Part shown: positions 1 through 7,679 of the stretch, piece by piece | Position numbering within the stretch: the stretch's first letter is position 1 | Layout of the letters: the number at the start of each line of letters is the position of its first letter | Program-made: the position numbers and the translations under genes | Assembly (NCBI GenBank): GCA_003149565.1 | Contig: QCWH01000032.1 | Span: 1-44,790 of the forward strand | DNA length: 44,790 nucleotides | From: Marivita sp. XM-24bin2 | Lineage (GTDB): Bacteria > Pseudomonadota > Alphaproteobacteria > Rhodobacterales > Rhodobacteraceae | Direction: 5' to 3' | Notes under the pieces: model-generated | Database searches by the model: none | What the model was told of the DNA's origin: nothing | What the model saw: the letters and a program-made list of their open reading frames with translations, nothing else

Positions 1-1728
1 CCCTTGGTCCATCACCAGAATGCGATCCATATGGGCGATGGTGGACAACCTGTGCGCAATGGCGATCACCGTCTTGCCTTCCATCATGCCATAAAGCGTA
101 TCCTGAATGGCGGCTTCTACCTCGGAATCGAGCGCGCTTGTCGCTTCGTCCAAGAGCAGGATCGGTGCGTTCTTGAGGATCACCCGCGCCAATGTCACGC
201 GCTGGCGCTGTCCACCCGAGAGTTTCACCCCCCGTTCACCGACCTGTGCGTCGTAGCCAGTGCGCCCTTGCGGGTCTTGGAGATCGAGAATGAACTCGTG
301 CGCTTGCGCCTGTTTGGCGGCGGCGAATAATTCATCTTCGCTTGCACCTGGCCGACCGTACAGGATGTTGTCTCTGACCGAACGATGCAGCAAAGAGCTG
401 TCCTGCTGTACCATGCCGATGGCCAGCCGCAAACTGTCCTGCGTAACCTGGCTGATATCCTGTCCGTCGATCAGAATGCGCCCCTGTTCGGCGTCGTAAA
501 ACCGCAGGAGCAGTTTGACCAAGGTCGACTTGCCCGCACCCGACCGCCCAATAAGGCCGATCTTTTCGCCCGGTTCGATGGTCAGGTTGATGGCATCAAG
601 TCCACCCGTATCGCGCCCGTAGTGGTGTGTTAGAGACTGAATCTCGATCTTCCCCGTATTCAGCTTCAGTGGTTTTGCATCTGGCTGGTCGATCAACGTG
701 ATGGGCTGGGCAATGGTTTCCATACCTTCGGCCACAACCCCCAATTGGCGGAAGAACGACGTCAGCGCCCACATGATCCAGCCGGTCATTGCGTTAAGGC
801 GAAGCGTCAGTGCCGTTGCCGCAGCCACCACTCCAACGCTCGCCTGCCCCTGCATCCAGAGCCAGAATGCCCAGCCGACCACGGCGACGATCAAGAGACC
901 ATTCAGGGTAACCAGAACCACATCCATGATCGTGAAAAGCCGCATTTCGTACTGGAACGTGCGGCGCGTGTTCTCGATCGCATCCTTGGCGTAGGTCAGT
1001 TCAGTGTCGTTGTGGGCGAACATCTTGACCGAATGAATGTTCGTGTAGCTGTCAACAACGCGCCCCGTCACCTCGGACCGAGCGTCCGAGGCTGCTTGCG
1101 ATGCGGGACCGATCCGTTTGACCGTCCAGACCACCAAAGCACCGTAGAGGAGCAGCCAGCCGATCAACGGGATGGCCAGACGCGGATCCGCCTGCCCAAG
1201 CAGCACCAAAGCACCCACCACATAGGCAAGCGAAAAAGTGATTGCGTCGAACACCTGAAACACCGCTTCGCCTGCGGCGGGAGGTGTCTGCATGATCCGA
1301 TTGGCGATCCGCCCGGCAAAATCATTCTCGAACCAGCCTACGGATTGACGCAACACGTGCTTGTGAGCCCGCCACCGGATCAGGGTGCCGAAATTCGGGA
1401 GGATCGTGTTGTTCAAGAGTAGTACGTCCAATGCCTGCAAGGCTGGGCGGATCAGTAGAATAAACACCGCCAGCGCAATCAGCCAAACGCCATACCTGTC
1501 CCAAACCTCTGCGGGATCGCCCGCAAGAATGTCGACCACCCAGCCCATTGCCCAAATGAGACCGATCTCGATGGACGCAACGACAACCGACATCAAAGCG
1601 GCATAGATGAAGATGCGTTTGAACGGCTGCGCATAGTCGAGCATGAACGGCAAAAGCCGTGACGGAGGCGTGTCCTTCTCGTCATACGGGCCGTAGGGAT
1701 CGACCATGTTTTCGAAAAAGCGGAACAC
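1..1728 (-). CDS. ABC exporter, fused membrane and ATPase domains (3' end cut by window)
   Basis: Half-transporter of the MsbA/multidrug type, expected to work as a homodimer in the inner membrane and to export a lipid or drug-like substrate; the substrate cannot be told. The first ~320 residues are hydrophobic with several membrane segments (ABC transmembrane type 1). The ATPase domain follows: Walker A GRSGAGKST at about residues 394-402, signature LSGGQ at about 502-506, Walker B LLLDEATSALD at about 523-533, then AIAHRLST. The GTG start at 1728 is chosen because AGGAG lies about 8 nt upstream and the protein then opens MFRFFENMVDPY, usual for these Rhodobacteraceae exporters. The C-terminus (after MDRILVMDQG) lies beyond position 1, so about 576 codons are visible. 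It lies 140 bp downstream of cca on the same strand and probably has its own promoter. Confidence 0.93.
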   Translation of the reverse strand, partial: MFRFFENMVDPYGPYDEKDTPPSRLLPFMLDYAQPFKRIFIYAALMSVVVASIEIGLIWAMGWVVDILAGDPAEVWDRYGVWLIALAVFILLIRPALQALDVLLLNNTILPNFGTLIRWRAHKHVLRQSVGWFENDFAGRIANRIMQTPPAAGEAVFQVFDAITFSLAYVVGALVLLGQADPRLAIPLIGWLLLYGALVVWTVKRIGPASQAASDARSEVTGRVVDSYTNIHSVKMFAHNDTELTYAKDAIENTRRTFQYEMRLFTIMDVVLVTLNGLLIVAVVGWAFWLWMQGQASVGVVAAATALTLRLNAMTGWIMWALTSFFRQLGVVAEGMETIAQPITLIDQPDAKPLKLNTGKIEIQSLTHHYGRDTGGLDAINLTIEPGEKIGLIGRSGAGKSTLVKLLLRFYDAEQGRILIDGQDISQVTQDSLRLAIGMVQQDSSLLHRSVRDNILYGRPGASEDELFAAAKQAQAHEFILDLQDPQGRTGYDAQVGERGVKLSGGQRQRVTLARVILKNAPILLLDEATSALDSEVEAAIQDTLYGMMEGKTVIAIAHRLSTIAHMDRILVMDQG

Positions 1729-1868
1729 CGAACGGTCTCCTCGTGAAATAGACAACGGCACAGATCACGCCACGCGGCGTGCGTCCCCAAAGAACAGTCA
1801 AGGCAATGTTCGGTATTGTCCGTATGACAGCGCAACCCTAGCGCGGGTTTTGGCGAGAGGGAAGTCGC

Positions 1869-3014
1869 CTATCCCAAGAGGTCTGATTTGCTGAGAGCAA
1901 AGCCCGAAGCGACCCAGCGGTCCTCGATCTCGCGCAGTTTTGCGCCCAGCTCGGCACCGGAATAGGCGGGCATGAGATCCCCCGGTTTGACTGGGCATTT
2001 CTGCCGCGAACCCATTTCGACGTTGCGCAGAGCGTCTGCATCGAGCGGGATTTCGAGGAGCGCAGCGCGTAGCAAGAGCACGTCCCGAGCAACCTCGGCG
2101 CCATGCCGGTAACCCAGTTCAGCAGGTGGTTCGGATGTGGATATCAGGCTCTGATACTGCTCAAGTCGCCTTTGCTGCTTCTTCGACAAGCGCAATCCAT
2201 CGCCATCGAACACGCCCAGAGCAGCCAGCCTGCGGATCGCGTCCGGAGCTAAATCGGCCGAATGCTCAAGGTGGATCAGCGGCGCCAAGCCACGCGTCGC
2301 ACTGCCCGGCAAAATGACGTGCAACACACCGGTCTGCTCCATCGAGCCAACAGCCGGTGCAGGGTCGGACGCAGAGAGCAGCTTGATCATCTCGCCGCCG
2401 ATCCTTTCCCGAGACAGACCGTTGAGGCCATCCAAAGTGTCAGCGATGGCCGCTAAAGCGTCAGCATCAAACCCGAGATCAGGATCACCGTACCATGCCG
2501 CAAATCTGAAAAACCGCAGAATGCGAAGGTAGTCTTCAACAATCCGGTCGTGCGCATTGCCAATGAACCGCACACGCCGCGCCTCGAGATCCGGTAGACC
2601 GCCCAAAGGGTCGACGACTTGCCCACCCGCATCGGCATAAAGCGCATTCATGGTGAAATCGCGTCGCGCCGCGTCTTCGGCCATGTCAGTCGAGAACCGG
2701 ACAATCGCATGCCGCCCATTGGTTTCGGTATCGGCGCGAAATGTCGTGACTTCGTAACCCGTACCACCCGACACCACCGTGATCGTGCCGTGGTCGATCC
2801 CCGTCGGGACGGACTTCAGACCCGCCGCCTGCGCAAGGGCTTGCACGGTTTCGGGCGTGGCATCTGTCGCGATGTCCACATCCGTGACCGGGACATTCAT
2901 GAGCGCATTGCGCACACATCCCCCCACGGCAAATGCGCTGTTTCCATCAGCCCGCAAGGCGGCAAACACCGCCTGCGTGCTGTCTGCGGTCAACCAGTCG
3001 CCCGTAACCTTCAT
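1869..3014 (-). CDS. cca: CCA tRNA nucleotidyltransferase / poly(A) polymerase family protein
   Basis: Class II nucleotidyltransferase that adds or repairs the 3' CCA of tRNAs; cytosolic. The 381-residue protein has the N-terminal catalytic head with FAVGGCVRNAL, the metal-binding DVDIAT motif (DxD) and RRDFTMNAL, followed by the RNA-binding body with RIVEDYLRILRFFRF. The ATG at 3014 overlaps the stop of the upstream Nudix gene (ATGA), which indicates translational coupling; a longer in-frame extension would lie wholly inside the Nudix gene and is not believed. The order hslO - Nudix - cca on one strand suggests one transcript. The family includes poly(A) polymerases, and sequence alone does not fully exclude that activity, but the length and motifs fit the alphaproteobacterial CCA enzyme. 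Confidence 0.92.
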   Translation of the reverse strand: MKVTGDWLTADSTQAVFAALRADGNSAFAVGGCVRNALMNVPVTDVDIATDATPETVQALAQAAGLKSVPTGIDHGTITVVSGGTGYEVTTFRADTETNGRHAIVRFSTDMAEDAARRDFTMNALYADAGGQVVDPLGGLPDLEARRVRFIGNAHDRIVEDYLRILRFFRFAAWYGDPDLGFDADALAAIADTLDGLNGLSRERIGGEMIKLLSASDPAPAVGSMEQTGVLHVILPGSATRGLAPLIHLEHSADLAPDAIRRLAALGVFDGDGLRLSKKQQRRLEQYQSLISTSEPPAELGYRHGAEVARDVLLLRAALLEIPLDADALRNVEMGSRQKCPVKPGDLMPAYSGAELGAKLREIEDRWVASGFALSKSDLLG

Positions 3015-3607
3015 ATAGCCTCCATCCGTTGGGCCAGCCCGCGCAGGATACGCGCGGTGGCCCCCCAAATGTAGTAGGGTCCAAAGGGAACGGTGTAATA
3101 ATGGCGGCGCGTGCCTCGCCAACGCCGGGATTGTACGGTGAATTGGCCAGCATCCGTCACATGCGCCAGGGGAACGCGGAACGCCTCAGCCACTTCGCCC
3201 GGTTCGGGGATCACATCAAAAACATTTTCGATCCAACCCACAACGGGTGTCACAAGAAAGCCCGTCACCGTTTCGTGGGTCGGCAAAGTACCCAGAATCT
3301 CGACTTCCCCGCGCGGCAGACCAACCTCTTCTTCGGCCTCGCGCAAAGCAGCAGCGATCACATCGGCATCGCCATCGTCCTGCTTGCCACCGGGAAAGGC
3401 AATCTGGCCAGGATGATGTTTGAGCCGCGACGACCTTTTGGTCAAAAGAACCTCTGCGCCCTGCGCGCCGGCAATCACAGGCACCAAAACACCAGCGGGG
3501 CGCAATTTGCGCCCCACCGGAAGAACCACATCCGGGTTCAGATCGAAATCGGACGACGCCGTGCTGTTGTACTTCAGCGCCTCTTCCAGCCGTGAGCGGT
3601 CATTCAC
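3011..3607 (-). CDS. Nudix hydrolase, CoA pyrophosphatase (NudL) type
   Basis: Predicted hydrolase of coenzyme A or its derivatives, giving 3',5'-ADP and phosphopantetheine. The 198-residue protein has the signature that marks the CoA subfamily, LLTKRSxxLxxHxGQxxFPGG (about residues 54-74), running into the Nudix box GX5EX7REXXEEXG (about 73-95, with REAEEEVG). The GTG at 3607 is the best start: it overlaps the last 8 nt of hslO in a GTGAATGA junction, and the only upstream ATG would place nine residues inside hslO. The 3' end overlaps the cca start by 4 nt. Substrate specificity is inferred from the family motif. Confidence 0.9.
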   Translation of the reverse strand: MNDRSRLEEALKYNSTASSDFDLNPDVVLPVGRKLRPAGVLVPVIAGAQGAEVLLTKRSSRLKHHPGQIAFPGGKQDDGDADVIAAALREAEEEVGLPRGEVEILGTLPTHETVTGFLVTPVVGWIENVFDVIPEPGEVAEAFRVPLAHVTDAGQFTVQSRRWRGTRRHYYTVPFGPYYIWGATARILRGLAQRMEAI

Positions 3608-4589
3608 CCGACACCTCTTCGGCCTCAAACCCAACCGTTGCCGGGTCCAGATTGTAATGCGCGCCGCAGAACTGGCAGTCCGCCGTCACACGCCCCTCTT
3701 CCGTGGTCATCGTCGCGATGTCCTTGGCCGAATAGATCGACAGACTTTGACGCACACGCTCTTCCGAGCAAGTGCAGCCAAAGCGGACCGGCAAGGCGTC
3801 GAACACGCGCGGGCCTTCCTCGTGGAACAGACGAAACAACAGATCTGTCGACGGTAGCGACGGGCCGATCAGCTCCATGTCTTCGACAGTAGCCAGGTGA
3901 TAGTTAGCCCGGTTCCAATGTTCGCCCTCATCCTCATCAAGCAGATCATCCGCATGCAGAAGGCCGCCCTCGCCCGACCCACCATCGGTAGCGAAGGGCG
4001 ACGCCTTGGGCATATGCTGAATCATGATGCCACCCGCGCGCCAATGTTGCGCCACACCGGGTTCGGTGGACTGGCCAAAGCTCAGCGCGAATTTTGTCGG
4101 CAACTGCTCGGACTGCGCAAAATAGGCTTCGGCACAGCTTGAGAGGGTTTGACCGGTCAGCGGCGTGATCCCCTGATAGGGCTGCATCCCCTTTCCCTGA
4201 TCCATCAGGATCGCGAAATACCCTTCGCCGATCTGCTCCATCGCAGGGCCATCTGTGATCCTCTCAGGATCGAAACTGGCATAGGCACGGATGCGCGCGG
4301 GCTCGCCTTCCGCCTCGGGCGCATAGAAATCAGTGGCAATCATGCGCACAGCACCCTTCGTCTGAATCTGCAATGACAGCTTCCAGCGCAGCTTGATCGT
4401 TTGCCCGATCAGCGCGGTCAGCAAGGCCATCTCGGCCACCAACGCCTCGACCGGGGCGGGATAGTTGTGCTGCTTGAGAATACCGCTCAACACCCCGTCC
4501 AGACGGGCCACCCGTCCACGGATGTCCGAACGGTCAAGTTGAAATGGCAGGACAGTGTCGTCCCAAGCGATTTTCGATCCGAGTGTCAT
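3600..4589 (-). CDS. hslO: Redox-regulated chaperone Hsp33
   Basis: Hsp33 is a cytosolic holdase that is switched on when oxidative stress oxidises its zinc-binding cysteines. The 329-residue protein starts MTLGSKIAWDD and carries the zinc site near its C-terminus: C-x-C at about Cys272/Cys274 and C-x2-C at about Cys305/Cys308. The N-terminal domain (LDGVLSGILKQHNYPAPVE, MIATDFYAPE) matches the Hsp33 fold. The ATG at 4589 has AAGGAA 5 nt upstream; an in-frame ATG ten codons earlier lacks a ribosome site. It is the first gene of the minus-strand run hslO - Nudix - cca and is divergent from the Nudix gene at 4676 across 86 bp. Confidence 0.95.
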   Translation of the reverse strand: MTLGSKIAWDDTVLPFQLDRSDIRGRVARLDGVLSGILKQHNYPAPVEALVAEMALLTALIGQTIKLRWKLSLQIQTKGAVRMIATDFYAPEAEGEPARIRAYASFDPERITDGPAMEQIGEGYFAILMDQGKGMQPYQGITPLTGQTLSSCAEAYFAQSEQLPTKFALSFGQSTEPGVAQHWRAGGIMIQHMPKASPFATDGGSGEGGLLHADDLLDEDEGEHWNRANYHLATVEDMELIGPSLPSTDLLFRLFHEEGPRVFDALPVRFGCTCSEERVRQSLSIYSAKDIATMTTEEGRVTADCQFCGAHYNLDPATVGFEAEEVSGE

Positions 4590-4675
4590 GGAATTTCCTT
4601 GCTTGCCGCCCTCCGGCATGTTCGGGACTATATAAGGGACGATCCGTCAGGTCCAAGGGGCAGAAGGGGAATGAC

Positions 4676-5140
4676 ATGATGCGCAGGTTTGGCGACGCAC
4701 CGGAATCCGGGCGGTCTTACACGCTACGCACCGGCGCTTACGCGATTTTGCCGCTCGGTGAGGGGCTGTTGCTGACGCATCAGGATGCTCCAGAACCCGA
4801 GGTTCAATTGCCCGGTGGCGGCGTTGATCCGGGCGAATCCCCCGTTCAAGCCTTGATCCGCGAGGTTTACGAAGAAACCGGCTGGCGCATTGCGCGAGCT
4901 CGGCGCTTGGGGGCCTATCGGCGGTTCACCTACATGCCGGAATACGATCTCTGGGCGGAGAAGCTGTGCCTGATCTACATGGCCGCTCCGGTGATGCGGT
5001 ACGGTGATCCGCTGGAACCCGGACATACCGCGCTTTGGATGGATGTGGGCGAAGCGTTGAACACATTGGCCAACTCTGGGGATCGTGACTTCGTGGCGCG
5101 GTTCGCGTCACACCTCCCCATATTCCAAAAGCGCAGCTGA
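4676..5140 (+). CDS. Nudix hydrolase, MutT-like, substrate unknown
   Basis: Small (154-residue) cytosolic Nudix protein. The box GGGVDPGESPVQALIREVYEETGW lies at about residues 47-70, preceded by the usual beta-strand grid (TGAYAILPLGEGLLLTH). The sequence does not show which nucleoside diphosphate derivative it cleaves. ATG at 4676 is immediately followed by a second in-frame ATG at 4679; AGGGGA about 6 nt upstream supports this pair, and a longer ORF from 4544 is mostly antisense to hslO. The last 33 bases overlap the 3' end of the convergent response regulator-phosphatase gene. Confidence 0.85.
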   Translation: MMRRFGDAPESGRSYTLRTGAYAILPLGEGLLLTHQDAPEPEVQLPGGGVDPGESPVQALIREVYEETGWRIARARRLGAYRRFTYMPEYDLWAEKLCLIYMAAPVMRYGDPLEPGHTALWMDVGEALNTLANSGDRDFVARFASHLPIFQKRS

Positions 5141-6373
5141 AATATCGTCGTCGAATTCGGCACACTCACCCAGCTTGTTCCGCAGCGCGTCATAGAGCGC
5201 ATCCAGAAATTTAGGCCCTCGATGTTGGTTGGGGATTGAATGAACGAGATCAAGGAATCCGTCTTCTTCGAGCATTGACCCATCAGGCAAGACCGCCTCG
5301 GTAAACCCATCCGTGTAGAGCAAGAGCCGGTCCCCCGCTTTGAGTTGGATGGTATGATCTCCGAAGGTTGCTGTTTCGATCAAACCAATCGGCAAACCAC
5401 CACCACCAAGGAATTCGCCTCGACCATCGCGCCGCAACAAGAGCGGCGGCGGATGCCCGGCCTGAACAAAGCGCGCGAGACCGGTTTCCCGGTCAACATG
5501 CGCATAAGCCATTGTCAGGTATTCGCTGACACCCTCCTGTCCCGCCACGCGGGCATTCAACCGTGCCGCAACATCTCGTGGCGGACGGAAAGCATAGCCA
5601 TCGGGTGTGTATTTCAGTGCGAGGTTCTCATTCGGATAGTCAGAACTCAGATATCCAGCAACCCGGGCCGTCATCATCGCAGACGTGATACCATGACCAG
5701 AAACATCGAGACTAAATAATCCAAACTCTGCGTTTCCGGTCGAGAACATGCCGGCCAGATCGCCGCCAACATGGCCGCAGGATTTCAAAAGAACGCTGAC
5801 CGTGCTACTCCCGTAATCGGCTGATCGAACCGGCATCAAAGAATGCTGCAGGATGCGCGCCTGTTGAAGGTCCTTGTCGATCACCGCATGCACAGCTTGC
5901 AGCTCGGCCAAGGTGTCGGCGATGACCCTGTTCTTTGAGCGCAACTCTTGCTCCATCGACAGGATACGCGCACCTGCATTGATCCGTGCGCGTAATTCGT
6001 CGCCATGTACGGGCTTCGTCAGGAAATCGTCAGCCCCAGATTCAAGCCCACTTGCCACCGCAGCCTTTTCGGATTTTGAGGTGAGCAAGATGAAGTAGCC
6101 ATAGGCATCGCGCTGATGCGCCCTGAATCTGGCGCAAAATTCTGGTCCGGTCATGCCCGGCATCATCCAGTCCGAAATGATGAAATCCGGATGAAAACGA
6201 TCGCAGATTGCAAGGCCTGCTTCGGCATTTTCCGCCTCTGCCACATCGAAGCCCCACCGCCCTAGCATGAGGGTGAGGATCCGACGCTGCGCACGGCTGT
6301 CGTCAACGACAAGCACGCGCCGCAAATGACTGGTTTGCACATCAGCGAACGCAAACGGCGCGTCCTGAAACAT
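5108..6373 (-). CDS. Response regulator with PP2C-type phosphatase output (RbaY/RsbU-like)
   Basis: REC-PP2C protein of 421 residues. The receiver domain (about 18-135) has the acidic pair Asp24/Asp25, phosphoacceptor Asp68 in SDWMMPG, Thr98 and Lys120. A helical, probably coiled-coil linker (about 135-170) joins it to an RsbU-type serine phosphatase (about 190-421) with metal-binding Asp in HVGGDLAG and LDVSGHG, and later YTDGFTEA. Proteins of this design dephosphorylate a STAS anti-anti-sigma factor in partner-switching pathways; the closest known case in this family is RbaY of Rhodobacter capsulatus, which affects gene transfer agent production. No STAS or anti-sigma gene is adjacent. The divergent neighbour encodes an HPt protein that could phosphorylate or dephosphorylate Asp68. 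Start ATG 6373 has only a weak ribosome site; GTG/ATG codons further upstream look worse. Confidence 0.9.
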   Translation of the reverse strand: MFQDAPFAFADVQTSHLRRVLVVDDSRAQRRILTLMLGRWGFDVAEAENAEAGLAICDRFHPDFIISDWMMPGMTGPEFCARFRAHQRDAYGYFILLTSKSEKAAVASGLESGADDFLTKPVHGDELRARINAGARILSMEQELRSKNRVIADTLAELQAVHAVIDKDLQQARILQHSLMPVRSADYGSSTVSVLLKSCGHVGGDLAGMFSTGNAEFGLFSLDVSGHGITSAMMTARVAGYLSSDYPNENLALKYTPDGYAFRPPRDVAARLNARVAGQEGVSEYLTMAYAHVDRETGLARFVQAGHPPPLLLRRDGRGEFLGGGGLPIGLIETATFGDHTIQLKAGDRLLLYTDGFTEAVLPDGSMLEEDGFLDLVHSIPNQHRGPKFLDALYDALRNKLGECAEFDDDISAALLEYGEV

Positions 6374-6523
6374 AATTATATCACCAACCAAGCGTCGGCC
6401 CCCACGCTCGCTATAAGGAGAAGGTGTTAATCGGGGATGAACTGTCAAATGGTGCCTATCTCAAAACGCCGATTTGCACATTGTTCATATTCGCCTGTTA
6501 TTCGGCAGCCACTGGAGGCAGGC

Positions 6524-6856
6524 ATGATTGATTGGATACGGGTTTCGGAGTTGAGAGACGAAATCGGAGCAGAGGACTTTGCAGAAGTTGCAGACCTGTT
6601 TCTGATGGAGGTTGAGGAAACGCTGTCCCAACTAGACGGACCCAAACACAATGTGGTGCAGATTAGAGAAATGATGCATTTCCTTAAGGGGTCGGCACTC
6701 AACCTTGGCTTTTGCAAACTGGCAGACGTCTGCAATGCCGCAGAGCTTGCAGCCGCACAAGGCGAGGTCGACATCGACATTCCAGCAGTGCAAGATCTTT
6801 ACACCGCCTCCCGCGAACAATTCGAATCTGAATACGCGCAAAGATTTGCGGCCTGA
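6524..6856 (+). CDS. Stand-alone HPt (histidine phosphotransfer) protein
   Basis: A 110-residue single-domain phosphotransfer protein. The active-site motif HFLKGSALNLG gives His52 as the likely phosphorylated residue, and the rest is the expected four-helix pattern. GGAGG lies 6 nt before the ATG at 6524, so the longer reading frame from 6437 is not used. It is divergent from the REC-PP2C gene with a 150-bp shared promoter region, suggesting the two act in one phosphorelay. No histidine kinase is encoded nearby, so the phosphoryl source must be elsewhere on the genome. The partnership is inference; the HPt assignment is from the motif. Confidence 0.87.
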   Translation: MIDWIRVSELRDEIGAEDFAEVADLFLMEVEETLSQLDGPKHNVVQIREMMHFLKGSALNLGFCKLADVCNAAELAAAQGEVDIDIPAVQDLYTASREQFESEYAQRFAA

Positions 6857-6866
6857 ATCCAAGCTT

Positions 6867-7679
6867 CTAAATGAATTTATGAAGCGCGGCTGGATCCGTT
6901 CCATCCGCCTGCGCCATCACCCGATCCCGCAATCGCTGCATCCCTGTGATCCACCGATCGGTGTCTGACGCGCGTTGAGCAAAGTAGGTTTGCGCCTCGG
7001 GATGCGGAAGGATCAGGAACTGACCTTGAACGATGCCTTCAAGCGTCGCCTCCGCAACGGATTCCGGCGTGATCACCCCAGTCGGCAAATCCTTTTCCGC
7101 CTCCGAATACCCCAAAAGAGGCGTCGCAACATAGAGCGGGCAGACAACGGATACCTGAATCCCATCAGCACCGTGTTCAATCGCCAGCGACTGCGCAAGG
7201 CTTACCGCCGCATGCTTGGTCGCAGAATAGGCGGCGTCGCCGATCTGTGACACCAAGCCGGCCGCCGACGCAATATTGACCAGCGTGCCAGAACGCCGTG
7301 CAATCATGGACGGCAACAACAACCGTGATGCCCGCAAATGCGCCATCACATGTAAATCCCAGCTTTTTTGCCAATGCGCGTCTTTTTGGGATGCCGGCCC
7401 ATCCGGTTCGCCCAGCGCAAAACCAGCGTTGGATATCAGAATATCAACGTGGTCAAACGCGCGCTCGGCCGCAGAAACCACGTCTTCGACAACCGATGGG
7501 TCAGACAGATCGCCTTGATGAGCAATGCCGCCGATCTCCCGCGCCACGCAATCCGCTCGATCCGCAGAAAGATCGCTCACCAAAACGCGTGCACCTTTGG
7601 CAGACAAAAGGCGCGCCACAGCGGCGCCGATGCCCTGCCCGGCCCCCGTTACAATCGCAGTTTGATTGTTGAACTGCAT
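6867..7679 (-). CDS. Short-chain dehydrogenase/reductase, substrate unknown
   Basis: Classical SDR of 270 residues with a Rossmann cofactor motif TGAGQGIG (residues 11-18), NAG at about 84-86 and the catalytic set Ser138, Tyr151 and Lys155 (YSATK). Asp36 after the second strand (LVSDLSADRAD) slightly favours NAD(H) over NADP(H), but this is weak evidence. The start codon shares its A with the stop codon of ilvA (TGATG), so translation is likely coupled to ilvA. Nothing in the sequence identifies the alcohol or ketone substrate, and a link to threonine or isoleucine metabolism is only suggested by the overlap. It converges with the HPt gene with a 10-bp gap. Confidence 0.88.
   Translation of the reverse strand: MQFNNQTAIVTGAGQGIGAAVARLLSAKGARVLVSDLSADRADCVAREIGGIAHQGDLSDPSVVEDVVSAAERAFDHVDILISNAGFALGEPDGPASQKDAHWQKSWDLHVMAHLRASRLLLPSMIARRSGTLVNIASAAGLVSQIGDAAYSATKHAAVSLAQSLAIEHGADGIQVSVVCPLYVATPLLGYSEAEKDLPTGVITPESVAEATLEGIVQGQFLILPHPEAQTYFAQRASDTDRWITGMQRLRDRVMAQADGTDPAALHKFI

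Noticed and set aside
1834-1849. AACCC/GGGTT hairpin between cca and the ABC exporter gene as a terminator
   Set aside because: The stem is only 5 bp, and on the minus strand, where both genes are read, no T run follows it.
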